A stretch of 64,000 nucleotides of DNA from Ceriagrion tenellum (Eukaryota; Arthropoda; Insecta; Odonata; Coenagrionidae). This document shows positions 36,601 through 46,950 of the stretch, piece by piece (position 1 is the first letter of the stretch; the number at the start of each line of letters is the position of its first letter). The position numbers and the translations under genes are program-made. The stretch is from the NCBI GenBank assembly GCA_963169105.1, contig OY720643.1, positions 80,087,696 to 80,151,695 on the forward strand, written 5' to 3'. A model generated the notes under the pieces. That model was not told the DNA's origin, ran no database searches, and saw only the letters and a list, made by a program, of their open reading frames with translations.

Positions 36601-37475
36601 GCTTTCACTTGGAATTTGCAGCAAGCCTCGTATCACGGCTGTGTGCAACTCCCAGCTTAAGTGACGCAGGCTACTTAAGAGGCTGATCGCACTACATGAA
36701 ATCTTCCTAAGCTCGCAGAAATAGTCGCACACAATCATCGTATGAGGTTCGAAAATATATAATTTTTATTCTTATAAATAGTAGTTTAACATTACTAAAG
36801 CGAACACATGTGACATTTTCTCAACGTTATAAATTAAACACTAGAAGCGAGGAAGTGGCTCTCAAAGTTTTAACTCGAATTTATTTACGCATAGTTGCTC
36901 AACGTTTAGCGAATAAACATTTATGAAACAAGGATGTGGGCATTAGGAATTCAAAAAGTGTATGATATGTTTGTAAATTAATTGAAAAAACATGTGATAT
37001 TTCTTTTAAGTGATGTATGACTTCCCACAATTTAATGTGGTTGGAATGCAACATGTTAATCACAGCTGAGTTTTCTTTGAAGGCACACATTTTCAGATTT
37101 TCTTGAGTCACTAAATGTCACAATAAAAGCTGAGAATTTATAAATACTCTGTGCAGATTATTCGAGTTTTCCATCACAAAAAGACTTGCTAGAGAAGTTA
37201 TGAATGTACATCCCATTCTTTTCATTTGATTTATATTAAAACGATTTATATTAAAAGTTATTACAGTTTCTTAAATAGTCACACAATGGCGAACAAGAAA
37301 AAATGCCGCTTCCGCTAAGATAATTTGATGGAAAAATTAATTTGCTTGATGCCTCACTAATTTTTAGGTATTTGCAAAACATCGACACTTGTAATAATAA
37401 GTTACATAGAAAGAGTGAAAACTTTTGTCATACCATTTATATAAAAAGAGAACTCGCTTTGTACTTTCCACACTG
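33676..37475. other. AT-rich unannotated stretch
   Basis: No supported gene. Frames at 34605-34853, 34965-35186 and 36514-36738 have no recognised domain. A pair of similar 20-25-bp segments (ACGTTATTATAATATG and ACGTTATTGTAATAGG) lies near 35743 and 35772. Confidence 0.5.
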
Positions 37476-38864
37476 CTTAATTCTCTCCGACCATGGTTTC
37501 GACCATCTTTTAAAATATATATTGACTAATGTATTTCGACTATCATTTATAATATAATATCATTTAAATATTGCTTTAGTTCCTGAATATCAATCAAGGT
37601 TAAATTACAGCTATTGCAAAAATTATTTCAATCAACAGCTCATTCTCTCCGTGTTCAATCAGTGGTAATTGACGCCGCGCCGTTTTGAAACAAAAAAGAC
37701 GTAGCGGAAATGTTCTCATCATTTTCGCACGTGACATTTCGGTCACGCCGATAACGTTCTAGTGATGAGAGGTTGTTATAATGTAAACTTTATTAATTCC
37801 ACAATTTATTACTAAATGAACTGCATGTTTTAGCTGTTAACTCATCACTAGGTACACTGATTTAAATCGATTTTCACCAAATATATATGGACGATGGATG
37901 GGGTGAAAATGTACAATAGGATGAGTGAAGAGGAAAGGGAGTTGAGAGTGAACTATTGCGAGGAAAGTCGGCATGTGATTTTTGCTTGGGAAGTAGAGTA
38001 ACCAATAATAAGAAGAAAAGATAAATAGAAGCCATTTTAAATAACCGGAATCTTTTGGAAGGCCGATCGCTCTTATTTCTACTCTTTCTTAGTACGGAGC
38101 AAGACATCCCGGTTGAAATCGTCACTTTGGTCCATGTCCTTGTGTAACTAATATTGGAAGAGACAATTTTTGTGATGTTGTAATGCCCGCATCCTACCAT
38201 GTAGGATCTACAACACTAAAATTTAGACTGTAAGTTACGAAATGCCGTCGTTATTCAGTGTTCCTCTTCGCATCTCAAAGTTTGGCAGGCCGTACGTTAT
38301 CGCCTTTTGAGTCTAACGTTCATCACATGAGGAAAAACCGTTTAGCATGCGTGGAAAGGAAGTCTTTATATTCCCACATGGATGTCACCACTATGATTAC
38401 CACCGAAACCGCTCCTTCAAAGGTTTGTTTGACAAGTAGAGCTCATCCGGTGCTAAGAGTCACTTGGATAGAGCGAAATTCACACATGGTGGGTGGGAGG
38501 GAAAAGGGACTCCGCTCCTTTCCGTTTGCCACCTGCGGTTAACCACAGTGGTCTGGCAGCGAGATAATCACACATTCTGGGTTTGATAGAGGCAAAGGCC
38601 AGACTGCGTGAGGGTTGATAGGGCGGGTTTTGAGGTGACAAGAATAATGGCTTCCCAAAATCATCCGCAAAGCCCCTCACTGCAAAAGAGGCACCAGGAA
38701 TGATTGATAATGTGAATAGGATTACAAAAAAACAGAATGGAAGAATTATTATTAGTAACTTGTAAATGAAATTCATATTCTTAGGCTGCCCGAGGTGATA
38801 TTTGTTTGGGTACACACAAATAAAGTTGGTAGTTTCAGGCGATATTTTGTGGAATTTACTAAAC
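37476..38864. other. Unannotated stretch
   Basis: A minus-strand AAGATGGTCGAAACCATGGT near 37490-37510 resembles the PLE-like motif but lacks the internal stem and may be chance. No other structure seen. Frames at 37874-38200 and 38258-38542 are unrecognised. Confidence 0.4.
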
Positions 38865-39038
38865 ATTTTGAAAGAATATAGTAAGCTTTGTTTTTCCACA
38901 TTGAATTGAATAACTTGCGACCATGGTTTTGACGATTAACGTCATCATCAGGTGATGATGACGTTAATCGTCGAAACCATGGTCGCAAGTTATTAAATTC
39001 ATAGTGGAAAAACAAAGTTTACTATATTCTTTCAAAAT
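38865..39038. repeat. 174-bp inverted repeat made of two PLE-like motifs
   Basis: Two 86-nt arms (38865-38950 and 38953-39038) are reverse complements with 5 mismatches, separated only by GG. Reading outward from the centre, each arm has TGATGATGACG, TTAAT, CGTC, then GAAACC (AAAACC in the left arm), ATGGTCGC and an AT-rich tail. A GACG/CGTC stem, GAAAC, and a short ACC/GGT stem followed by C match the 3' two thirds of a minimal hammerhead ribozyme, as known from PLE termini. The sequence pairing for stem I is not present beside the core, so self-cleavage is not predicted from one arm alone. As DNA it could extrude a cruciform. Confidence 0.85.
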
Positions 39039-40635
39039 AGGTACACACATGTATAAAATATTTCAAATGTGTTTCCATAGGAGATAGCTATAGGAGGAAG
39101 GGCATTGTAGTAAATAAACTGTTATTAACACATTTGGATTACTGGAAATTCAATATTTTTTAACATTTGTCATGACACAATTAATTTGTGCCGCTGAAAT
39201 ATCTTCAAATCAGCACAGATTCTGTTCTTCACGCGAAAAAGTTAAAATTATTATAATGGTTGTTTATAAATACCTAGGTATCAAGCCGAGTCATGGTTGG
39301 GAAAAATATACTTAAATATAATCTTTACTCACCTTTCAAGTATCTTGACGAAACCTCATGTCAAATATGCTCAAAATTGAGCAATAAAAGCAAAATATAA
39401 TTCTTGTATCAATTCTACTGCTGCTTGTATTGCAAATTCCACCGCATAAACAGATTAATTAAAATGAAACGTGTGACTAAGAATTTTTCCGCTGCTTGAA
39501 AAGTTAATCCACTATACCTCACAATTTCCGCTAAAGCCACTTCAAATCGCGCATTAAAATATTTCCGTACAAACAATGTAGCTTTATAAGTGAAAGTCTC
39601 GCTAACAGTTTTGTCATAAAAATCCGCAAAAAGAAGACATGGAATGCTATCGAAGGGATAGCACAAGATTTCTCAAGTTTAAATAGCAAATGTTACGTCA
39701 TTTGGTGTAGACAACTGCGAAGAACAGAAATAATTAGGACGTTCCCCATGAAAAATATGTGGGGAAGAGAATTAATGCCGCTCACTGACTTTACGCTACA
39801 GAGAAACCGATTTGGAGCACGTGAATGTTTTCATATTATGGAGCATCTTTCAAAGGAATCTGACAATATCTTCGGTAACTACCAGTGTTCACACAAATAG
39901 GTGTGGGCTAATATATTTTAAATTCTCAATAACTAATAATGCCAAATACGGGATCCAAGAATATAAAAACAGAATAAATTTGTTTACAGTAGTAAACTGT
40001 AAAGAACAAATCGCATTTGAGATGTGGCGTCAAGACCCCACATGTTGAAAATTGGTCACAGAATAAAAGATGCTTTGTTAAATCGCCACAAAATTAATAG
40101 GCACGACATAGATCTGGGTTTTAAAACAATTTATTCCATCATCTAGGAGAAATATAATTTTCTGGAAATGTAACAAAGTATCTCATTTCCTGTGACCATA
40201 TTTTCTACTCTTAATTTCTTAAGATATCGCCTGATTCGAATACCGTAACCCCCCGCATATCTAGGCTTTTTATGTCAATCATTGGATTTTGACCATGGTA
40301 TTGACGCAAATATTTCGTCAACGTCGAGGCTTGGAAACGTAAAGACCGACTAATTAAAGTCATTTCCGACTGCGGTCGGCGCCACACCTTGATGTTATCA
40401 CTTTGAAACAGAAATAAGCATCGCAATGCATCGAATCGTGATTTTTGTGCTATCCTTTGACTTGAACTGGGCACTTGCAAGATTTAGTTTCCCTACTGTG
40501 GTCTTTGACATGGCAAAATAATAGACGTTTGTAAAAAATTTCGATTTCTCAGCGCATTAAGCACAGTCATCGTTAGTCTATCATGACTGATTTCAGGTAA
40601 GAGAACCATCAGTTTTGCAGAAACTGCAAAATAAT
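39039..40635. other. AT-rich unannotated stretch
   Basis: Nothing recognised; frames are short. Confidence 0.5.
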
Positions 40636-40826
40636 CAAGCTCCTAGTTTCCACTCTCGTCTCCTAACCAGGTAAAACGAAGGTAGCGGGTTCGAGTCTCA
40701 CCTGGGTGGGTTTTCCTCCATCCAGGGCATGGGCGTTCATTTAATGCATAGGAGGTAAATGTGAGATGGGACTTCCTGGTCATAATTTCGCTGGAAGTAA
40801 ATCTGACATTATTATTATTATTATCC
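40636..40826 (+). mobile_element. tRNA-derived SINE with (ATT)n tail
   Basis: The segment contains a canonical B box GGGTTCGAGTCTC near 40686-40698. The body continues ACCTGGGTGGGTT, then ATCCAGGGCATGGGCGTT, a body motif shared by many arthropod tRNA-derived SINEs. It ends in five ATT repeats (40808-40824), a typical SINE 3' simple repeat. The A box is degenerate and the tRNA cloverleaf is not preserved, so it is not a tRNA gene. Mobilisation would depend on a LINE. Confidence 0.7.
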
Positions 40827-43395
40827 TTGTATGTTCCATCCTTCCTTAGGGCAACGGTTCCAACGATTCCTTTTCTAAAATACAAACTACCCTTTGTGGA
40901 CGATTTCAATAGGTTTTATAAATAGTAATAACCGGGAGGCTTACAGGTAATTTCGTCTGTTAAGTCTGCAACAGAGTAGAGGAAGGTAAGAAGAATGAAG
41001 GAAGTTGGTCCCATCCAATGGTCACAGTTCTGCACACAAATATATCTCCACCATACTCCCAAGTAGGGATCGGAATTATGATATAAAAATCCTTGGTTTA
41101 AATTAGTTAAAGCTCGGTGACAAGGCCCTTAGATATATATAATAAATGTAAATGTGGTAATTTAACTTGGTACAGTTACATAATCACCCAGTGAATTGAA
41201 GATAACGTTTATACCTTTGAGAATATCAATACGAAAGCCATTGCTTTCAGCGGACCACATCAATGTTTTGCGCGAAGCATTAAAACTTTTCCACAGATGA
41301 AAATCAAGGTTTTATTCTATGATCTCAAAAGATTCCATATAATTAATTAATTTTTAAACAATATTTACAATTAATCTACGTATTTTATGCAAATCATATT
41401 ATATGGCTGTAAAACAACAGAACATGTGCATAGAGATGGATTTCACAAAAGGAGCCCCATAAAAGTAGGCAAGCTCATTTGGCTTCGGAGTAGAAACTGA
41501 GGAACGAGCACCACAATGAAAAGACTGATGAGGATTGTGAATAAAATATTAGAAGGAGATAGAAGGTCTATTATAATTCAGAAGCCACAGTATACTCTTC
41601 CCTAGCAATGCCTCGTTTAATGCAGGCATAAATCATGTTGCCCGGCAGGAATATTAGGGCCATTACGGTGTTTCATTTGGAGATACTTCCCGTGAACACG
41701 ACTTGCCTATGAACACGTTATACATTTTTTCCGGAAAGATAAGACATTTACTAGCGTGAGCTGCATATCTGCCTCTCAAATTAATCTACGGGAGATCATA
41801 AAATGCTCACGTATACAGCGCAAGGAGAATTTCGCTCTGCCGAGATGAGTACATTGAAGGAAAAAATTGTTAACTTCAACGTAACAAATTTAATCTTTGC
41901 CATGGAACAAGCAGGCGAGTCTATGATTACTTCATGTTCCGTGAAAAAATACTCACTTCGTCCTGGCATAATTTATAATATTAGTGAATTTCCATCACTT
42001 GAAAACAGCTTTATAAAAAGCCAAAAATTACCTCGCATTTCCGAAGCTAAGCCAAAGCTTATTGATAAATGCAGGGGAAGAGATTATTGAATTTCGTGGA
42101 TTTGCCCATAGGTAGGACAAAAGAATGGGGGCAAAGAAAAACTTGCCGTTAGATATTATTAAGCAGAGTTGATATTAGGATGAGCACATTGATTTAGGAT
42201 TGAAATAATTTATGAAATATATTTTTTAAGATACAAAATATTTTTAAACACCTCAAACATGCCGATGACGTCGTTATCTTTCACGTAATGTAGAGTTTTG
42301 ATACGGTTATACACTCGGCTGAAAATATATAAAAATGCAAACGACCAAATTATGCATGTATGTGTCATGCGTTGCGAAAATAATTATGATAGTTTACTAA
42401 TTCAATTGCCTTTGTTCAATCCATTTATTGAAAATGCGCGGTATGGCTTTTGGTAATGATCTTTACGTAAGAATACACTATTAATTACATTTTCTCAAAC
42501 GAATCAAAATGTCCTTATATAAAAACATTTAACTTTGGGATTGCATTCTCAGATGAGAACTTGATATTTTTTATGCGTTTATCTTATGCTATATTCTCTG
42601 GCTTTATTGTGTTTGGCACGTCACTCTAATGCTTCTCAAATATTTCTATTCTAATTCAAGATTCAACAGACTTTTTCAATTTTCGCTCTGCTGAGGTTGC
42701 TTTAAAAATCGTTTTTCAACTGATCCTGTAGTTACTTTCTATGTTTTCAAGACTGCGTCACATCTGTTGGAACTGATTAATCGAGCATTAGTCCTAAATT
42801 TATCAGTAAATCGTGAACATTTCTCAGAGCACTCCCAAAACAGAACATGAACCTGTTTGTTCATACAGGGCATTTTAAACGGCTTAATGAAATTGAAAAA
42901 TAGACATGAGTAGCAGATAGGGAAATCAGATGTCGATGAAGCCAAAAGCCGAAAAGCATCTACCACCGAAGTAAAACTCTAACGTGAAAAAATTACTTAA
43001 ATAGAAATGGTTTATGAAATAAAACTGGCAGATGCATAGTTATTAACGTATACAACAGCCGCTGTACTCCAAATGCTTGGGTTCATAAATAAAATAAAAA
43101 CTACGCTCCCTCAATTTAATCCACATTAAACCAGACTTATATATACGACTTTGGTGGATTTAGATTTGGTGGTAGAATTAGAATATTATGCTCGCATTTT
43201 GCCCAAACACTAAGTAATAAAATATCCTACTCTTATCGCTCAAAGGCAATGCCCGTAAATTATAAATGTATTATTAATATTCAAATTATATACTTAGCAA
43301 AAACAAAAATATGGCACTTGCTGTATTCCACGAGAATTTGACCGAGGCGTTCAATTTCGCTGGAGGAGCAATGGACTGGTATCTCCCTCTGGGGG
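40827..43395. other. AT-rich unannotated stretch
   Basis: The 95-codon + frame at 41803-42090 and the 75-codon minus frame at 42739-42966 are the longest; neither resembles a family I know. No repeats found. Confidence 0.45.
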
Positions 43396-43780
43396 ACAAG
43401 ACGAGAATCAACGGTCTAGACGAGCACTCGCCATGATGACTACGGTCTCGTTTGAGATCCGAGTGGGGAGGGAGGTGAAGGGAGTGGCGCTAGAGTGGCG
43501 AACAAGGGTCGGCAGGGGTGGCGGTTTCCGCCCCGAGTACCCGCCAGGGGTGGCCGCGGCTGAAGTAGAGGGGAATGTCATCGGAGCGTGAGGTGAAAAG
43601 ACATTGAAGTGTCTTCGGATTGAAAGAGGACTGGAAGAAAGAGAGGGAGGGGTGACGCCACTCCTTAAAATAAGTGAGGGATGAAAATATGCAGGAATGT
43701 ACAACTTGGGATGAAAAGGACAATAGAGTTGAAATATACGCTGGTGGCGCAATCTGGGAGATTTAATCGAAGTCAGAGTC
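43396..43780. other. GC- and purine-rich island
   Basis: G-rich on the + strand with several CpGs. Overlapping minus-strand frames (43408-43782, 43490-43723) are Pro/Ser-rich by composition and are not called. The LINE-A fragment at 43.9 kb follows about 115 bp downstream. Confidence 0.4.
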
Positions 43781-43894
43781 AATTACATTGGTCTTTCATA
43801 TTTCGTCACAGTTTTATAGTTCGCCTAAGATAATACCGCCGTCGGAATATACTGTTTCGGCTGGGAAAGAAAAGTAAACAATTTTTTCACGGCA

Positions 43895-44215
43895 GTATGA
43901 TTTAAATGTAGTAGGAGAGATCGTAGTAGAAGACGCAATAAACAATGTGGAACTCCATGGAGAAAAGGAGAACAAGATGGGGTGGATACACCCTGAGACA
44001 CAATGAGTTTGTGAAGAACATGATTGAAGGTAATATGGGGAAAAGGGAAAAGTCCCCAGAGGAAGACTCAGGATTAAGTTCATGCACCGAGTAAAGAGGA
44101 AATTACATAGGAAGAGACACTAGGAGGTAAGGAAACTAGTATTAGATAGTGAAGGGTGCAGGGCTGTAGTCAACCAATCATGGTATTGAACAACCAATGA
44201 ATGACGATGATTTAA
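43895..44215 (+). mobile_element. LINE-A copy 4: short 3' fragment
   Basis: On the + strand, in shifting frames, it shows RWGGYTLRHNEFVKNMIEG, a SPRGRLRIKFM-like GRPR block, RKLVLDSEGCRAVVNQS, and the 3' end TATTGAACAACCAATGAATG. It corresponds to the last 320 bp of LINE-A and has several indels. The minus-strand frames 43814-44083 and 43902-44087 are shadows. Confidence 0.75.
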
Positions 44216-44619
44216 ACAAAGGCCACCAACTTAAGTTGTTTGGTCACGTGATTTACTTCCCTCATGGTACTGAACATGTTCCCTGATTGGCTTTAACAAA
44301 CTCTAGCTCAAAAATATTAGCTCAAATGTTCTCAACAAATCGCTCATTTAAGGAAGGAAAGTCAACATTAAGGAGTCATTCGATTCAACAGGGATTAGAA
44401 CTCAGATACTGGTCAATTTGATGGATTTTTTTCATGGCGAATAACTTTTTTGGTTGAATTCTTCGCACCCGTGGGAGTAACTGCATGACAATTTCTTTGA
44501 ACTAATCGCAGCAGTAAACTGGGAATTGCCAGTAGTTAGCCGTTCTAAAGTAAATATATTGGATATTTTCAACTGCAACTGACGCTCACTAACCATGATC
44601 ACGTCACGTGTACCATCTG

Positions 44620-44805
44620 CTCCAAAATACTTGAATGGTGATGTTTAATATCAGAGAGTTTTAAGAGGCTTTACGTTTATACTATGGCTACCTCTTACGC
44701 GTGGAAAGAACGCATTTACGTACCTATCCGTAATGCAATACCTCTCTCTGATATTATAGACATAGAGATGAGAAGAACGGCGCAAAATAGAACGACATTT
44801 GTGCA
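44620..44805 (-). mobile_element. LINE-B copy 3: decayed fragment
   Basis: The + strand aligns loosely with 13090-13260 and 32190-32350: TTGAATGGTGATGTTTAATA, ATACTATGGCTACCTCTTAC, GCGTGGAAAGAACGCATTTA, ACCTATCCGTAATGCAATAC, CATAGAGATGAGAAG. The order and spacing match, which supports homology despite many substitutions. The + strand frame 44684-44923 is a shadow of this antisense fragment. Confidence 0.5.
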
Positions 44806-45080
44806 TTGGAATTTTGACTTTCCTACAAAAACTATATTGCTTGATATGCTCTACTTACTACCGATGACTTCCCTGATCTCATTCGTACGCATTTACAATA
44901 TTAACCTATCTATTCATCTTTGAAAAATTTCGGCAAAAAGACTAATATTTCTACTAATTTAATTATTTCATTTGTGATTTCAACAAAATAATTCGATGGC
45001 AACAATTATTTCAGTTCCCCCTCCAGGAGCAAACATCCCAAAATTATCATTATAGTGTCTGTAGTATTAAGTGGAATTTA

Positions 45081-45570
45081 GTTTCAATGGGCGACTTACT
45101 CACCGCCATCAGGAATTCGAGGATTCATGAGTACCAGTAGGGAATGAATACACCATACTCTAAATGTAAGACACAATTTAGAACTCGACCAGATGGTTAA
45201 ATATAAAGAATTTTTACATAAACTATTCCCTGAGAAAACCTGAAAAGTTAAAATCTAGCTTTTGAAATACGGCAAATAGTGGTGAAATATGACAAATGGC
45301 TAAATATGAATATTATGAAATATAGCAAATGGGAAAAATGGTGTCATCTTGTTTCGATGGGCGACTTACTCACCATCTTCAGATATTTGTGTATTCATGA
45401 ATACCAGAGGGTAACAAGGCACCATTTTCTAAATGTAAGACGCAATTTTGAACTCAATCAGATGTTGAAATAGAAAGATTTTCAAACAAAATATTCACTG
45501 AATTACCTGAAATGCTACAATCTCATTTAAAAAATCTAGGCTAGGATCTAAAATTATCTTTTTAGGCTTA
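45081..45570. repeat. R2 repeat, copies 1 and 2 in tandem
   Basis: Copy 1 (about 45081-45280) and copy 2 (about 45340-45570) are direct repeats with a period of about 268 bp. Shared blocks are TGGGCGACTTACTCACC, ATTCATGARTACCAG, CTAAATGTAAGACRCAATTT, GAACTCRAYCAGATG and, less well, CCTGAAAWG with TCTARSYT. A third copy is at 46729. The family is not recognised; no terminal repeats or tail were seen. Confidence 0.75.
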
Positions 45571-46400
45571 AAAATACCTTCCTTTTTTTGGTTCTGTTCA
45601 CTCATAGTAAGTAAAACGGAGGTATATGGTGGTGCCGGAGGCGCCTAGATCCTCACCCACCTAGGACACAGACCCTTAAAGTATGGGAGCGGTCCCGAGC
45701 CCCCTTCAGGATATTTCAACCTCCTTCAGGGAAAAAGGAAATGGGGTGCGGAAAACAATCGTCATCTTTTTTCTCCCCCGACAGAGATTCCTTTTTTTCC
45801 CGAAAGAGGGGAGTACGGCGGCTGCGAGGGTTTGAAACGAGTGGGGCGGGTTTGACGCAAGCTTTAGGGGAATGGGCAGAAGGTAAGAGGGTTTTTTTTG
45901 TCGAATAAAGAAAAAAGGAGTAATATGGCAGTAGGGGTGTTGTGCGCTGGGGAGGGGGACGGAGAAGAATTCGAAATGAGGGCGAGAATTGTAGCGCAGA
46001 GCAAAAGGGAGGCTTTGTTCGAGTATCTGAGGCTGTGCGAGGGTGCGTACAAGATGATGGGGTTATTACCGATGAGAAAAAGGGTCCGCAGAAAAGTGTT
46101 TCCCTACTCAATGAGGACAAAGGACCGCTGGAGTCCTGCTCCCAGGGTTTAGGACGCGCGAAGTACGCACTTGCTTGCGCCGGGGAGATCGGAGGCGAGA
46201 ACATTCATCATAGCAGTGCTGTTTTTTGTCAATTGAAACATTGTCTCGAAGTTAAGAACGGCTTTAGGAGGTTATAGCGTAAACATTGGTTTGGAGTGTG
46301 GCATTTTTTCCTCGAGGACGCGGCGAAGCTAAGAAAGGACTCGAGGAGGCTTTGGTGAAAGTGGCCATGAAGAAGTTAGCTGAAAGTGGTATAGATAAAA
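45571..46400. other. GC-rich island between R2 copies
   Basis: GC-rich sequence with CpGs and poly-purine tracts. Competing frames up to 162 codons run on both strands (45716-46204 minus, 45942-46277 plus). Both peptides are low complexity and neither shows a domain, so no gene is called. A promoter island or an element interior flanked by R2 are alternatives. Confidence 0.4.
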
Positions 46401-46728
46401 ACAAAAAATCAAAGAAAAATTGTTGAGTTTCATTCACCAATACTTTAGCAGATTTATATGTAGTACATATATACAATAAATAAATTTATTATATTGTATA
46501 AAATTTAGATACCCGAAAATTATTCTTGGGAACAAGATTGAATTTTAACATAAAAATGGTGAAATTATTATTGAAGAATCATTTATCTCACCCAAGATAC
46601 CAGCCTGATCTCCTAACTGCCGTTCAGATGTGTTCGTCTGTAGCCAACAGTTAGCTACAGCGTAATAAACTTCTACGACATTGGAAATTATTAAAATATT
46701 ATCCTCACAGTATCTATAGCAAAAAGCG

Positions 46729-46950
46729 TCATCTAGTTTTCATGGGTGACTTACTTACCGTATTCAGTAATTGGTAGATTCATGAGTACCAGAAGGAAAT
46801 GGGAGCAACATTTTATAGACATAAGATTAAATTTAGTACTCGATCAAATGGTGAAAAAGAAAGGTTTTAAACAAAAGATTCACTGGGAAAACCTGAAATA
46901 TAACAATCTCACTTTTGAAATCAGGCAAAGCCTAAGAATATCCTTTTTTG
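46729..46950. repeat. R2 repeat, copy 3
   Basis: Same orientation as the two copies at 45.1 and 45.3 kb: CATGGGTGACTTACTTACC, GATTCATGAGTACCAGAAGG, TAGTACTCGATCAAATGGTG, AACAAAAGATTCACTGGGAA, TACAATCTCACTTTTGAAAT-like. A 102-codon + frame (46746-47054) crosses it, but it is not kept in the other copies, so I do not call a protein. Confidence 0.75.

Noticed and set aside
38865..39038. Calling an active hammerhead ribozyme
   Set aside because: The core elements are suggestive, but stem I pairing is absent beside each core and one arm has AAAAC instead of GAAAC.
40636..40826. Possible tRNA gene (GGGTTCGAGTCTC)
   Set aside because: The B box is present, but no acceptor or anticodon stem forms, and the downstream body and ATT tail are those of a SINE.
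41803..42090. 95-codon + strand open frame as a small gene
   Set aside because: There is no recognised domain, no codon-bias contrast with the surroundings and no splice or promoter evidence.
45716..46277. 162-codon minus and 111-codon plus open frames
   Set aside because: They overlap in a GC-rich, purine-biased island; both products are low complexity without domains.
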